Positions 8,963 to 21,207 are shown, counted from the first letter of the stretch. The stretch: DNA of 64,000 nt from Massilia frigida (GCF_011682175.1 NZ_WHJG01000001.1:124001-188000); one strand, 5' to 3'. The notes: generated from the sequence alone by a model not told the origin. Numbers and translations are program-made.

Positions 8963-9385
8963 TCAGGCAGGCTGGCGGCCAGCCGTGCCAGCGGCTTTCG
9001 ACTCCAGGCTGTACGCACCGGCGCCAAAGGCGACCACTTGCAGCAGGCCCCCGGCCATGGCCAGGTTTTTCAGCAGGTGAATCAGCTGGTTCTGGTCGCC
9101 GATCGCATGGTGGAACACCAGGCCGGTCACGATGGAGAACAGCGCCAGCCCGAGTGCCACCAGGCGCGTCTTGATGCCCAGGGCGAGCATCAGCCCGCCC
9201 ACCAGTTCAACCGCAATGGCGACAACCAGGCCGACCGAGGCCAGTGGCAGGCCCATGGCCTCGATGTAGCCGATGGTGGCCGCCGGCGCCATGATTTTCC
9301 CGATCGCGCTGAAGATAAAGATCGTTGCCAGCAGCACGCGGCCGATGACGGGAATAGCGGAAGTGTGTTGAGTCGTGCTGTTCAT
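8963..9385 (-). CDS. DoxX-family membrane protein
   Basis: 140 residues with four hydrophobic segments and the DoxX signature (GRVLLATIFIFSAIGKI near the N-terminus, AVELVGGLMLALG in the middle, LKNLAMAGGLLQVVAFG near the end). DoxX proteins are small inner-membrane proteins often linked to thiol, quinone or aromatic-compound stress. The start is placed at 9385 (MNSTTQ) because AAGGGAA sits at the right distance before this ATG; an in-frame ATG five codons upstream lacks a site. It lies 49 bp downstream of the pirin gene on the same strand and is probably co-transcribed with it, with the divergent LysR gene as likely regulator. Confidence 0.88.
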   Translation of the reverse strand: MNSTTQHTSAIPVIGRVLLATIFIFSAIGKIMAPAATIGYIEAMGLPLASVGLVVAIAVELVGGLMLALGIKTRLVALGLALFSIVTGLVFHHAIGDQNQLIHLLKNLAMAGGLLQVVAFGAGAYSLESKAAGTAGRQPA

Positions 9386-9434
9386 GGTATTTCCCTTCAA
9401 TTCAGATAATTTATATGTTGGTCCGGTACAGCGC

Positions 9435-10283
9435 TTACATCAGTTTCGCCGCGCGCAGCTGGGTGCCGATGCGCTCGATTTCCTTTTCGCCCTTGGCCAG
9501 CGCCGCTGCGCTGGTATGCACCGAGTAGTAACCCGTTACCAGGTCGTAGGGATGCTTGGGAGCGGAGCCGAGCACGAACTGCGTTGCACCCTGGGCGACA
9601 ACATCGATGGCGCCCTCGCCTTCTTCAAAGACCGCCACTTCGCGCTTGACCACCGTGTGCGCCGTTTGCAGGGCGCCGCTGGCGACCGAGACCCAGGCCA
9701 CGTCATGGCCGGCAGGTGGCGTGTAAGTCCATTTTTCGCCGTCCGCCAGCGTCACATGCAGATAGTTGATCGGCGCGCGCGGACGAATCGCGCTGCTTGC
9801 GTTGCCATACTTGCCGATGATGACGCGGGCCGGACCATGGCTCTGCACTTCATCCGGCGCCAGATACTGGCTTTGCGCAGGGCCGTTTTCATCTTCTTCC
9901 GGCAGTGCCAGCCAAAGCTGGAAGCCTTCGACCCGCTGGCCGGGGACCGCACCGCCATCGTGCCAGACGCCGCCGCCGGCGCTCATCCACTCCACGCCAC
10001 CGGTCGGCAAGATGCCTTGATGGCCGGTCGTTTCCTTGTATGCGACGGCGCCATCGAGCACCACGGTGACGGTGGCGATGCCCGAATGCGGGTGCAGGCC
10101 CATGTTGCTGCCGTTGGTGCCGAGCTGGAACAGGTCGAGGAAGACGAACGGTTTGATCAGCTGGCCGATGTCGCCGGGGCTGACCAGGCGGTTGATGCCG
10201 CCCTGGGTGTGGCCTGCGGAACGCAGCGCCAGTTGACGCCCGGCTGCTGCGGTTTGCTTGAGTTGCGCTTGATTCATGTTCAT
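9435..10283 (-). CDS. Pirin-family protein (bicupin; quercetinase-like)
   Basis: 282 residues. The N-terminal cupin holds the pirin metal motif: LHPHSGIATVTVVLDG (His-x-His), then EWMSAGGGVWHDG with a further His, and a Glu in VEGFQLWLALPEE. A C-terminal cupin half (RAPINYLHVTLADG onward) follows. Pirins bind a metal and some oxidise quercetin-like flavonoids; many are stress induced. The start at 10283 (MNMNQAQ) is chosen because GGAG lies 6 nt before it; an ATG four codons upstream would lie over that site. The pirin-DoxX pair and the divergent LysR gene recall Escherichia coli yhaK with yhaJ, where YhaJ also activates the DoxX gene yqjF. Confidence 0.87.
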   Translation of the reverse strand: MNMNQAQLKQTAAAGRQLALRSAGHTQGGINRLVSPGDIGQLIKPFVFLDLFQLGTNGSNMGLHPHSGIATVTVVLDGAVAYKETTGHQGILPTGGVEWMSAGGGVWHDGGAVPGQRVEGFQLWLALPEEDENGPAQSQYLAPDEVQSHGPARVIIGKYGNASSAIRPRAPINYLHVTLADGEKWTYTPPAGHDVAWVSVASGALQTAHTVVKREVAVFEEGEGAIDVVAQGATQFVLGSAPKHPYDLVTGYYSVHTSAAALAKGEKEIERIGTQLRAAKLM

Positions 10284-10392
10284 GAGGTACTCCATTCTTC
10301 CGGGTTGTTAGTGCATGAGTAGAATCTTAGGCCGCCTCGATACATCGGAGAAGCCTATATAATTAGATCGATAGTATCCAAGGAATAGATAT
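10284..10392 (+). promoter_or_regulatory. Divergent promoter region of pirin-DoxX and lysR
   Basis: 109-bp spacer between divergent start codons. A TATAAT at 10358-10363 lies 29 bp before the lysR ATG and could be its -10 box, with no good -35, as expected for a LysR-controlled site. Interrupted dyads around CTCGATACATCGGAG (near 10337) and GATCGATAGTATC (near 10366) are candidate LysR binding sites. This is inferred from layout. Confidence 0.4.
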
Positions 10393-11283
10393 ATGCTTGA
10401 CGGGATGTCGATCGACCAGCTGCGCACCTTTATTGCCGCTGCGGACGAAGGGAGTTTTTCGGCGGCTGGCCGCAAGCTGCGCCGTGCGCAGTCGGTGGTG
10501 AGCACGGCGCTGGCGAACCTGGAGTTACAGGTGGGGTTTGCGCTGTTCGAGCGGACCGGCCGCTATCCCCAGCTGACCGAGGCTGGCCGGGCGATGCTGG
10601 AACTGGCGCGCGCGGCCGCGCAGAGCATGGATGAGTTCAAGGCCAAGGCGCGCAGCCTGGCGGAGGGACTGGAACCCGAGCTGGCCGTGGCGGTGGATGT
10701 GATGTATCCGATTGCCAACCTGACTGCGGCCGTGCAAGCCTTTCACCAGGCGTTTCCCTCGACGCCCTTGCGGCTGTACGTGGAAGCGTTGGGCGCGGTG
10801 TTGCAGCCTTTGCTGGACGGGAATTGCCGGGTGGCGGTGATCGGCTCGCTGCCGGAGATTCCGGCCGGCTGCGCGTCCGAGTTCTTGTTGAGCGTGGCGG
10901 CGGTGACGGTCGTCGCGCCAACCCATCCGCTGGCGGCGCTGCAAGGCATGGTGCCGCGCTCCGCCGCAGCCGAACATATCCAGCTGGTGCTGACGGACCG
11001 CTCATCGCTGACCGCGGGACGCAATTTCGGGGTGGTGTCGACGCGTGTGTGGCGCCTGGCGGACCTGGGCGCGAAGCATGCGTTCCTGCGCGCCGGACTG
11101 GGATGGGGGCACATGCCGCTGCACATGGTCGAGGCCGACATCCGCAGCGGCGCGCTGGTGCCGATTCAGCTTGAAATCTTCGCGACGGCCGGGCCGGGGT
11201 TTTCCATGCATGCGATCCACCTGGCGGACAATCCACCGGGCCGTGCCGGCCGCTGGTTCATCGATCAGCTGAAACAGGGCTAA
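10393..11283 (+). CDS. LysR-family transcriptional regulator
   Basis: 296 residues, the normal length for LysR. The N-terminal winged helix-turn-helix (residues 5-64) reads IDQLRTFIAAADEGSFSAAG then SVVSTALANLELQVGFALFER, the classic LysR pattern. The rest is the periplasmic-binding-like effector domain. Divergent transcription from the pirin-DoxX pair is the usual layout for a LysR regulator and its target, so it probably senses an aromatic or quinone-like compound, by analogy to YhaJ. ATG at 10393 follows AGGA; an ATG four codons later has no usable site. The 3' end overlaps the convergent L,D-transpeptidase gene by 4 bp. Confidence 0.9.
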   Translation: MLDGMSIDQLRTFIAAADEGSFSAAGRKLRRAQSVVSTALANLELQVGFALFERTGRYPQLTEAGRAMLELARAAAQSMDEFKAKARSLAEGLEPELAVAVDVMYPIANLTAAVQAFHQAFPSTPLRLYVEALGAVLQPLLDGNCRVAVIGSLPEIPAGCASEFLLSVAAVTVVAPTHPLAALQGMVPRSAAAEHIQLVLTDRSSLTAGRNFGVVSTRVWRLADLGAKHAFLRAGLGWGHMPLHMVEADIRSGALVPIQLEIFATAGPGFSMHAIHLADNPPGRAGRWFIDQLKQG

Positions 11284-11798
11284 GGGAGAATGCTGACCTT
11301 GTCGCCTGGGCGCACGAGGTCGTACAGCACGCGCATCTGCTTGTCGTCGAGGGCGATGCAGCCCCAGGTCCAGTCGCTGCCGGCGCCTTTGCCGTGGATG
11401 AAAATTTCGCCGCCCATGGGCGTGTGCTGGGATGGCACGCGTCCTTGTTTGATGGCCTCCGCCATGGCTGCGTGCTGGCCGGGCGTGATGATGCCCGACT
11501 TGACGGCCAGGGCGGCGTCGTCGAGATTGGGGTAGCTGATGCCGAGCGACAGGTAAAACTGGCTCTGCGGATTCTTGTGCGTGATCAGGTAGCTTCCTTC
11601 GGGCGTCTTGCGGTCGCCCTGGCGCAGCTTGCGTCCGGTTGGCGAGGCGCCCAGGCCGATCTTGAAGGTGCGAGTCACGCCGTCGGCCTTGTATTCCAGG
11701 ATGCGTTTCGCCTTGAACACGGTGATGTGCGCGGCCCATGCCGGCACACTGCCGAGCAGGAGGAAAAGGAAGCTGGCGAGAAAAGAGAAATGGCGCAT
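11280..11798 (-). CDS. Secreted L,D-transpeptidase (YkuD domain, YafK-like)
   Basis: 172 residues. The signal peptide MRHFSFLASFLFLLLGSVPAWA is followed by a single YkuD catalytic domain: GLGASPTGRKLRQGDRKTPEG, then the catalytic block IFIHGKGAGSDWTWGCIAL with His and Cys. These enzymes cross-link peptidoglycan at 3-3 positions, attach lipoproteins, or, like DpaA/YafK, release them. The start at 11798 is chosen because the signal peptide begins there; an ATG 11 codons upstream would add a polar extension, and neither has a convincing ribosome site. It faces lysR convergently with a 4-bp overlap. Confidence 0.88.
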   Translation of the reverse strand: MRHFSFLASFLFLLLGSVPAWAAHITVFKAKRILEYKADGVTRTFKIGLGASPTGRKLRQGDRKTPEGSYLITHKNPQSQFYLSLGISYPNLDDAALAVKSGIITPGQHAAMAEAIKQGRVPSQHTPMGGEIFIHGKGAGSDWTWGCIALDDKQMRVLYDLVRPGDKVSILP

Positions 11799-11916
11799 GG
11801 AGGTGAACTGGCCGCACTGCGACGCATTCATCGGTCGTTGTCGAACTGGCTATTTTGCACTGATTCAAGCATTGCGTGGCAAAAATACTGCCGTGCCGAT
11901 CGGCGCGGGACTGCGC

Positions 11917-12531
11917 TCAGGCTGCCGATGCCAGATGGGCGTCGACCAGGGGCGCGATGGTGCCGGCGAATCGGTTGGCCAAGTCGTGGCCGCCGCCGGC
12001 GATGACGTGCAGACGGCTGTCAGGAAGCAAGCCCTGCAGGCGGGCGCCGACCGCCACCGGACTGATCGGATCGGCGTCGCCCCACAGCAGCAAGCTGGGC
12101 ATGCGCAGCGTCTTGATGGCGGTGCTCAGGTCGCCCCGGTAATCGCTCAGCCAGCGCGGCACGGCTGGGTTGGCTGCAAGGAAGGCGGCGCGCCAATCCT
12201 CGGCGTGCAGGTCGGCCATGTCGACGCCGCCCGAGGTCACGGCCAGCACCAGATGGGTGACCAGGTCCGGGCGCTTGAGCGCAGCCTGGATGGCTACCAC
12301 GCCCCCCATCGACTGGGCGATCAGCGCGCACGGGCGGTCGATCTGGCCGAGCACCATGGCGACCAGGCCGTCCATGCCGACGATGCCGGGATCGGCGGGC
12401 ACCACGCCAAAGCCGGGCCAGCCGAGCAGGCAGCGCGATGCCGGATGCGCCAGCGCGGCGGAGGCCGGCTGCCAGAACGCCGGGTTGCCGCCGGCGCCGG
12501 GAAGGAAGATCAATTTTTCTGGCGTGGACAT
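11917..12531 (-). CDS. Alpha/beta-hydrolase fold protein
   Basis: About 204 residues, short for the family. The pattern is clear: oxyanion-region FLPGAGGNPAFW, nucleophile elbow AQSMGG (Ser), the acid in LLLWGDADPISP (Asp), and the histidine in VIAGGGHDLANR. The cap is minimal. The substrate cannot be predicted; such proteins include esterases, lactonases and ester-processing enzymes. Two adjacent ATG codons occur at 12534 and 12531; the second has better spacing (6 nt) from AGGA. The membrane-protein gene on the same strand ends 13 bp upstream, so the two may be co-transcribed. Confidence 0.82.
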   Translation of the reverse strand: MSTPEKLIFLPGAGGNPAFWQPASAALAHPASRCLLGWPGFGVVPADPGIVGMDGLVAMVLGQIDRPCALIAQSMGGVVAIQAALKRPDLVTHLVLAVTSGGVDMADLHAEDWRAAFLAANPAVPRWLSDYRGDLSTAIKTLRMPSLLLWGDADPISPVAVGARLQGLLPDSRLHVIAGGGHDLANRFAGTIAPLVDAHLASAA

Positions 12532-12547
12532 CATGATTCCTCTAGGC

Positions 12548-12943
12548 CTACCACCATGCGTAGCGGAACCAGTCGCGCCGGATGCCGATCAGCACGGCGG
12601 GCATGAGAACCAGCGTCGCCGTGATCACGATATAAAACCAGGTCAGCACGGTGGAGACGTTGAGCATCGCGGACAGGACCGATCCCTGCGGCAGCGGGCC
12701 ATCGAAGGCGATGAGCGTGAGCGGGCTGACGAAAGCAATCGCCACGCTGAAACAGGAGGCGAAAAAGCGTCCCCAAGCGACGCGCCGGTACATCCCGACC
12801 ATGCCGGCGCAGAGCCATAGCAAGAGCATCAGTTCCACGTAGAAACTCGATGGGTCACCAAGGTAGCGCTGTACCGAGCGCACGGCCGCGTACGCAAAGA
12901 CGGCGATCAGGAGATAGTGCGCGAAGCGGGCATAACGAGGCAT
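12548..12943 (-). CDS. Small hypothetical membrane protein
   Basis: 131 residues with four predicted hydrophobic segments (about 8-22, 36-52, 62-82 and 96-120) and short charged loops. It ends in RRDWFRYAWW. I recognise no family. It lies just upstream of, and on the same strand as, the alpha/beta-hydrolase gene, which suggests one transcript. Base composition is like its neighbours. Confidence 0.65.
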   Translation of the reverse strand: MPRYARFAHYLLIAVFAYAAVRSVQRYLGDPSSFYVELMLLLWLCAGMVGMYRRVAWGRFFASCFSVAIAFVSPLTLIAFDGPLPQGSVLSAMLNVSTVLTWFYIVITATLVLMPAVLIGIRRDWFRYAWW

Positions 12944-13118
12944 GGTAACGATTCAGTAAAGTGCTGCGGTAAAAATGAAGATAAGCCCGGCGGGCTGGTT
13001 CAGGGCCTTGGCGGCGGATTGGTGCTGGCCCAGCTGACCGGCGCGCCATCGGACGCCGCCTTGGGCGCCGCGCCGTGCGCGCGATGCCGCGCTGGCCATC
13101 AGGCTGTCGGACCGGAAT

Positions 13119-13505
13119 TCATCGGCCATCCGGCGCTTGCCATAATTCGATCTTGTTGCCGTCCGGGTCAATCACCCATCCGAACTTGCCGTACTCCGAT
13201 TCGTCGACCTTGTCTTCCACCGTGCAGCCTTCGGCGCGCAGTACGGCCAGCAAGGCGTGCAGGTCGTCGACCCGATAATTGATCATGAAGGACGCGGAAC
13301 TCGGCGCAAAGTGCTTCGTGTCTTGCTCGAACAGGCTCCACACCGTGGCGCCCGTGCCGGCCGGGTTGTCCGGGCCAGCCCACTGGAAGGCGACGCCGCC
13401 CCATTCCTCGACCGCGAAGCCAAGATGCACCCGATACCATTCGGCCAGCCGCTGCGGGTCGGGGGATTTGAAGAACACACCGCCAATACCGGTGACACGT
13501 TTCAT
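13119..13505 (-). CDS. VOC-family (glyoxalase/bleomycin-resistance) protein
   Basis: 128 residues with a vicinal-oxygen-chelate fold: GIGGVFFKSPDPQRLAEWYRVHLGF at the start, and a second beta-alpha-beta repeat ending in FGWVIDPDGNKIELWQ, where the Glu is the usual metal ligand. Members act as glyoxalases, dioxygenases or antibiotic-binding proteins; the substrate here is unknown. The start at 13505 (MKRVTG) has AGGAG at good distance. The frame stays open upstream, but that extension has no homology features and overlaps the 3' end of the next gene. Confidence 0.85.
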   Translation of the reverse strand: MKRVTGIGGVFFKSPDPQRLAEWYRVHLGFAVEEWGGVAFQWAGPDNPAGTGATVWSLFEQDTKHFAPSSASFMINYRVDDLHALLAVLRAEGCTVEDKVDESEYGKFGWVIDPDGNKIELWQAPDGR

Positions 13506-13630
13506 ATCGGGCTCCTGGGTCAGTGCGTGTCGCGCAAGGGTGGCGACACACGGTGCCGCGTTAACGGCGGAAACAGATCGGAAGACAGCAGCAGGCAGGA
13601 TGGCCCCGCGATGCGGACACGCGGCGACAA

Positions 13631-14017
13631 TCAGGCCAGCAGAAAGACGGCCACCGCCAGGCCCAGCCCGCCCAGTACCATCATCCATGACGTACGCTCA
13701 CGCTCGCGCTCGAAAATGAAGTCGTGCGGATTGTTCGGATCATAGAGCACATTGACGGGCTGCCTGGCGTCGACGTCGGCGACCAGCGCCTCCGGAAAAC
13801 GCTGCTTTTTCACGATCTTGACACCGTTTTGCGCAGTGAAGCGAAACTCCGCCGTGTAGGTGCTGTAACCGCGCGACTTGCGTACGCTGTAGCCTTCAAT
13901 GGGATCGACCACGGCAATTTTTCCGACCGACTGCAAGTGCGACATATGGGTCCTGTCCTTGATGCCGGCACCGACGAACACCACCCCGACCACCACGCCC
14001 AGGACCTTGTAAATCAT
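13631..14017 (-). CDS. DUF3592 domain membrane protein
   Basis: About 128 residues. It has a TM segment at the N-terminus (KVLGVVVGVVFVGAG), a beta-rich soluble middle with GYSTYTAEFRFTAQNG and VNVLYDPNNPHD, and a TM segment at the C-terminus (VLGGLGLAVAVFLLA). This two-TM sandwich with the xVxYDPxNP signature is typical of DUF3592, whose function is unknown. The start at 14017 (MIYKVLG) is the best fit to the first TM segment but has only a weak ribosome site; the frame remains open for 46 codons upstream. Confidence 0.72.
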   Translation of the reverse strand: MIYKVLGVVVGVVFVGAGIKDRTHMSHLQSVGKIAVVDPIEGYSVRKSRGYSTYTAEFRFTAQNGVKIVKKQRFPEALVADVDARQPVNVLYDPNNPHDFIFERERERTSWMMVLGGLGLAVAVFLLA

Positions 14018-14171
14018 GCGCTTTGCTGCCACTGACAATGTCTCCCGAATATATTGGCCGGCACACTGCGATTCATTGTGCTTTTTGGAAAGCCATTTTC
14101 GACGTGTTGAAGCGGACCTGTAAAGACTTGACATCCCATTGTAGAAAATTAACAACTATTCAAGGAAGCGC

Positions 14172-15185
14172 TTACTTGCTTGCGCGCTCGGCAATCCATT
14201 TGCGCAAGGCAATTCCCTCGGGGAAGCCACGGCACTGGGCGGCCGTTTCCCATGACAGCAAGGCAAAGCCCTTGCCGGTCCACAGCCATTTCATGGACGA
14301 GCCGCATTCGTTGGTCGCCCGCCACTTTTCGTGGCTGCTCAACTCGCCCTTGTCGAAATAGGCGTTGACCACGGAATTGTCGTTGTGCTTGCCAGCTAGG
14401 GGCAAGATGGCGGGCTCTGCGGCAAAAGGCGGCTTGTCGTTGGCGATCCAGGCCTCGGACGAGGATTGATAGCTGCCATGCCCGCACGCGATGAGCAGCA
14501 GCACCTTGTTGCCGGACAAACGGCTCAGGCTGCGCTCCTTCTCGCGCTCGTCTTCATCCTTGTCCCCGGACAATCCACCGCATGCGCGCTTGGCGATGGA
14601 CTTGCTGATCGCCGCGAGCAGGCGCCTGTCGCCCGGGCGCGCGCGGGCCGGCGGCACGGCGCGCAGTAGCGGCACTGGCAGCGCCGGCAAGACGGAGGCT
14701 TCCTTTTTCGTTCCTTTGCGCACCAGGGCGCCGGGCGTGCCCACCCGCCCCTGCAGGTCATCCATCTTGAGCAAGGCGGCGCTGGCGCCGTTGAGCGACA
14801 CGCTCCAGCGCCGGCTGCCGGCTTCGATCTCGGCGCGTTCGCCTTTGAGCAGCGCGGCAATCAGGCCGGCGGCCTGTTCCTCGTCGATCTCCTGCTCGGG
14901 AACGACATCGCGCACGGCCACCTGGCCGACCGTGAGCGTGACCTGGTCGGGCACGTTGCCGCGTCCGGTGTCGAGCATCAGCGTGAGTTGTACGGGCTGG
15001 CCGGGACCGGCCTCGCGCCGCAGGTAGAGGGCAGCGGGTTCCTCGCCATCGCGCTGGTAGCCGACGGCTTCGCAGCGGCGCGTGTTGTCGCAAGCGACGG
15101 CCCAGTCGCCGTAGGTGAAGTCGGTCGCGTTGGCGCTGCCGCCAGCGAGGGCGAGCAGGAGGCCGATACGGTGCAGTGCTTTCAT
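14172..15185 (-). CDS. Secreted DUF1176 protein
   Basis: 337 residues. Signal peptide (MKALHRIGLLLALAGGSANA), then the DUF1176 opening FTYGDWAVACDNTRRCEAVGY with its paired cysteines, a central IalB-like part, and the C-terminal part with LLIACGHGSYQSSS and TNECGSSMKWLWTG, ending in RGFPEGIALRKW. DUF1176 proteins are periplasmic, widespread in proteobacteria and of unknown role. A highly charged stretch (SGDKDEDEREKERS, near 207-220) interrupts the domain and could be a linker. It is a monocistronic-looking gene with about 240 bp of non-coding sequence upstream. Confidence 0.82.
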   Translation of the reverse strand: MKALHRIGLLLALAGGSANATDFTYGDWAVACDNTRRCEAVGYQRDGEEPAALYLRREAGPGQPVQLTLMLDTGRGNVPDQVTLTVGQVAVRDVVPEQEIDEEQAAGLIAALLKGERAEIEAGSRRWSVSLNGASAALLKMDDLQGRVGTPGALVRKGTKKEASVLPALPVPLLRAVPPARARPGDRRLLAAISKSIAKRACGGLSGDKDEDEREKERSLSRLSGNKVLLLIACGHGSYQSSSEAWIANDKPPFAAEPAILPLAGKHNDNSVVNAYFDKGELSSHEKWRATNECGSSMKWLWTGKGFALLSWETAAQCRGFPEGIALRKWIAERASK

Positions 15186-15423
15186 GCGCGTTCCATGTCG
15201 AAGTTGAGCCGGTCTGGCAAATCAAGACAGCTTGTTTTTATTCTAAAAATATTTTTAAAGTGTCAACTAAACCTTGCGAAGCGTCAAGGCGGAAATCATC
15301 AACCCATCAGATGTAAGCGTCGTTGATAGCCACAGGGCGTTTGCTGTACACGAGGTTGACAGACGTGGCACGGCCGCAGCCGGTAATCCTTTAAAAATCA
15401 GTCACTTGGGAAATTGGCGGAAG

Positions 15424-15439
15424 TGGCACGGCGCTTGCA
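15424..15439 (+). promoter_or_regulatory. Sigma-54 (RpoN) promoter
   Basis: TGGCACGGCGCTTGCA matches the RpoN consensus TGGCAC-N5-TTGCA at every fixed base, with exactly 10 bp between the -24 GG and the -12 GC. The transcript would start near 15450, 31 bp before the ATG at 15481, and that ATG has its own GAGG site. A weaker TGGCACG with correctly spaced GC but no TT lies at 15366-15380. The rest of the 240-bp spacer is AT-rich near 15230-15270; an activator site was not identified. Confidence 0.8.
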
Positions 15440-15480
15440 TATAGATGAGTACGGCAGACTTTTCAGCAGGCGAGGATACG

Positions 15481-16290
15481 ATGACAGCAGCGGCATACGA
15501 GAATTTCAGGAGCGAAGGCTATGCGCTGGCGGGCCAGGCGCACGATTTGCAGCGGCGCGTCAGGCTGTATCAGCGTGTGTATCGGGACTCTGGCAAGCGC
15601 CTGACGTTCGCCTTGATCGCCGCGCACGGCACCTTGTGGGCGTCGGGCTATTTCAAACTGGGAACGCTGGGGGCGCGCATCGCCTCGCTGCCGTGGCTGT
15701 GCATTCCCGGCATGCGCGCGCAAAAGCTTGCCGCGTTTACCGGGTTTCTGGACCAATTTCGCAGCATCAACCGCCAGGTCTGCGCCGAATCGTATGCCAT
15801 TTTCTACTACACCAGACAGCATGGCGGCAGCGCCTTCATCCGCTCCGTGATCGGGGACCGGTTCACCGATCTGATGGTCGAATGCCATGCTTCCTGCGAG
15901 GCCGGTACCGAGTATCCCCGCCACAAGCGCGAAGCGCTGTTCCACGCCCTTATCGATTGGGAGCAGGAACATATCGTCGTACCCGGCGTGGAGAAAGCCT
16001 TCGCCGGCTTCGACTGGCCGCTGATTGCCTGGGTGGCCAGGCGTCCGGTGATCCGGTTTGCTTATTTCGGCAAGCACGACCGTCTGCGCTTCAACGATTT
16101 CGCACGCAAGGATGAACGCCTGGCTGCAGGCATGCACGCCTGCCGGCTCGCGGAAGACCTGGGGCTGCAAGCTGTCGAAGATGCGCTGGGTCGGCCGGAT
16201 GCCGGTGCCAACGCCGATGTCCGCGACCGCGAGGAAAGGTCAATGGTGCCGAATGCAAGAGCCGGTAGCTGCGCGATGGTTAGCGAATGA
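15481..16290 (+). CDS. Conserved hypothetical protein under sigma-54 control
   Basis: 269 residues, mostly helical, with no signal peptide and no domain I recognise. Notable stretches are YQRVYRDSGKRLTFALIAAHGTLW near the N-terminus, FRSINRQVCAESYAIFYYT in the middle and DWEQEHIVVPGVEKAFAGFDWP near 160. The start at 15481 is chosen over the in-frame ATG at 15445, because the latter lies upstream of the predicted RpoN transcription start and has no ribosome site. The last 25 residues, after a predicted helix, look disordered. Sigma-54 control suggests a role in nitrogen, carbon, motility or stress physiology, but no function can be assigned. Confidence 0.7.
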   Translation: MTAAAYENFRSEGYALAGQAHDLQRRVRLYQRVYRDSGKRLTFALIAAHGTLWASGYFKLGTLGARIASLPWLCIPGMRAQKLAAFTGFLDQFRSINRQVCAESYAIFYYTRQHGGSAFIRSVIGDRFTDLMVECHASCEAGTEYPRHKREALFHALIDWEQEHIVVPGVEKAFAGFDWPLIAWVARRPVIRFAYFGKHDRLRFNDFARKDERLAAGMHACRLAEDLGLQAVEDALGRPDAGANADVRDREERSMVPNARAGSCAMVSE

Positions 16291-16323
16291 CGCTGGCACG
16301 TTCCATCATGCTGAACATTTCCG

Positions 16324-16596
16324 CTACTTTTGCCGCACCCGCTTGTAGACCTCATCCCCATTACGCTTGCCTATGACGAGTACCGCTACCTCGTCATTGC
16401 TGTCTGTGTAATTGATCCGGTACTCGCCTGCATCGACGCGTCGTTCGGTATGGTTTGATGCCTTGAGCCACTGACTGTCTTGAGGACGAGAATTTTCCAG
16501 AAGCGTTGTCATGGCCTTGCCGACTTGCCTGTACTGTTTTGCATCCAGGCTTTCCCAAAATTTCGCTGCACTCCTACTTAGTCTTAACGTTTTCAT
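16324..16596 (-). CDS. RelE/ParE-superfamily toxin
   Basis: 90 residues. MKTLRLSRSAAKFWESL opens with the typical beta strand and helix. The conserved core follows: WLKASNHTERRVDAGEYRINYTD, then VLVIGKRNGDEVYKRV, matching the RelE pattern (yRxrvGdYRvxY ... vlxighR..VY). Such toxins are usually ribosome-dependent mRNA nucleases, or gyrase poisons in ParE. The start at 16596 lies 23 bp inside the 3' end of the upstream antitoxin frame, typical of a coupled toxin-antitoxin pair. The region is less GC-rich than its neighbours, consistent with acquisition. It sits just past the rpoC terminator. Confidence 0.8.
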   Translation of the reverse strand: MKTLRLSRSAAKFWESLDAKQYRQVGKAMTTLLENSRPQDSQWLKASNHTERRVDAGEYRINYTDSNDEVAVLVIGKRNGDEVYKRVRQK

Positions 16597-16711
16597 GGGC
16601 GTTATTCCTAAGTCTGTGCAGGAGACCCGCCACCTTTTCCAGCTCGGCAAAACCTTCCTGGCGCGTCGTCGCATCCGCCGCGTTCAATGTGGTGAAATTT
16701 GATTCTCTCAA
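16574..16711 (-). CDS. Small antitoxin partner of the RelE-type toxin (TTG start)
   Basis: 45-residue frame beginning at TTG (16711), preceded by AGGAG at 8 nt. There is no ATG in this frame, so the gene is easily missed. The peptide starts LRESNFTTLNAADATTRQEGFAEL and ends in a basic helix (LHRLRNNAHENVKTK). It overlaps the start of the toxin gene by 23 bp, the usual antitoxin-then-toxin order. I do not recognise the DNA-binding type; the C-terminal helix could be the toxin-binding part. The strength of the ribosome site and the overlap support it. Confidence 0.65.
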   Translation of the reverse strand: MRESNFTTLNAADATTRQEGFAELEKVAGLLHRLRNNAHENVKTK

Positions 16712-16914
16712 GGTATTTCTCCTGATAAGGTCGAAGCGGTCGAGCTGTTCAGGCGCATGCGCTCGCACCTCGCTTTGACGTTCACGACAAACGATCGAAC
16801 CAGTATGAGCGCGTGCAAAAACCGGGTCAAACGGCGCGCGTGCGGGCCAACTGAAATGCGCATCGGGTTTGATATGGCGCAATGGAGTCGTCCAGAGAAA
16901 GGTGCTATTGGCAT

Positions 16915-16949
16915 AAAAAAACGGCACCGGGATCGCTCCTCGGTGCCGT
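16915..16949 (-). terminator. Rho-independent terminator of the rpoBC operon
   Basis: Stem ACGGCACCG (16921-16929) with CGGTGCCGT (16941-16949). On the minus strand it is followed by a run of T (complement of the A-run at 16915-16920). It lies 23 bp after the rpoC stop and separates rpoC from the toxin-antitoxin genes. Confidence 0.92.
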
Positions 16950-16971
16950 TTTCGTGTGCGTCTAAGCTAGA

Positions 16972-21207
<4,236 letters not shown>

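Noticed and set aside
13506-13688. Extended start for the VOC protein
   Set aside because: No conserved residues; overlaps the DUF3592 gene; AGGAG marks 13505.
15366-15380. Second TGGCACG upstream of the sigma-54 promoter
   Set aside because: Spacing to GC is right, but the -12 element lacks TT; at most a weak or decoy site.
15445-15480. Upstream ATG for the 269-residue unknown protein
   Set aside because: It lies before the predicted transcription start and has no ribosome site.
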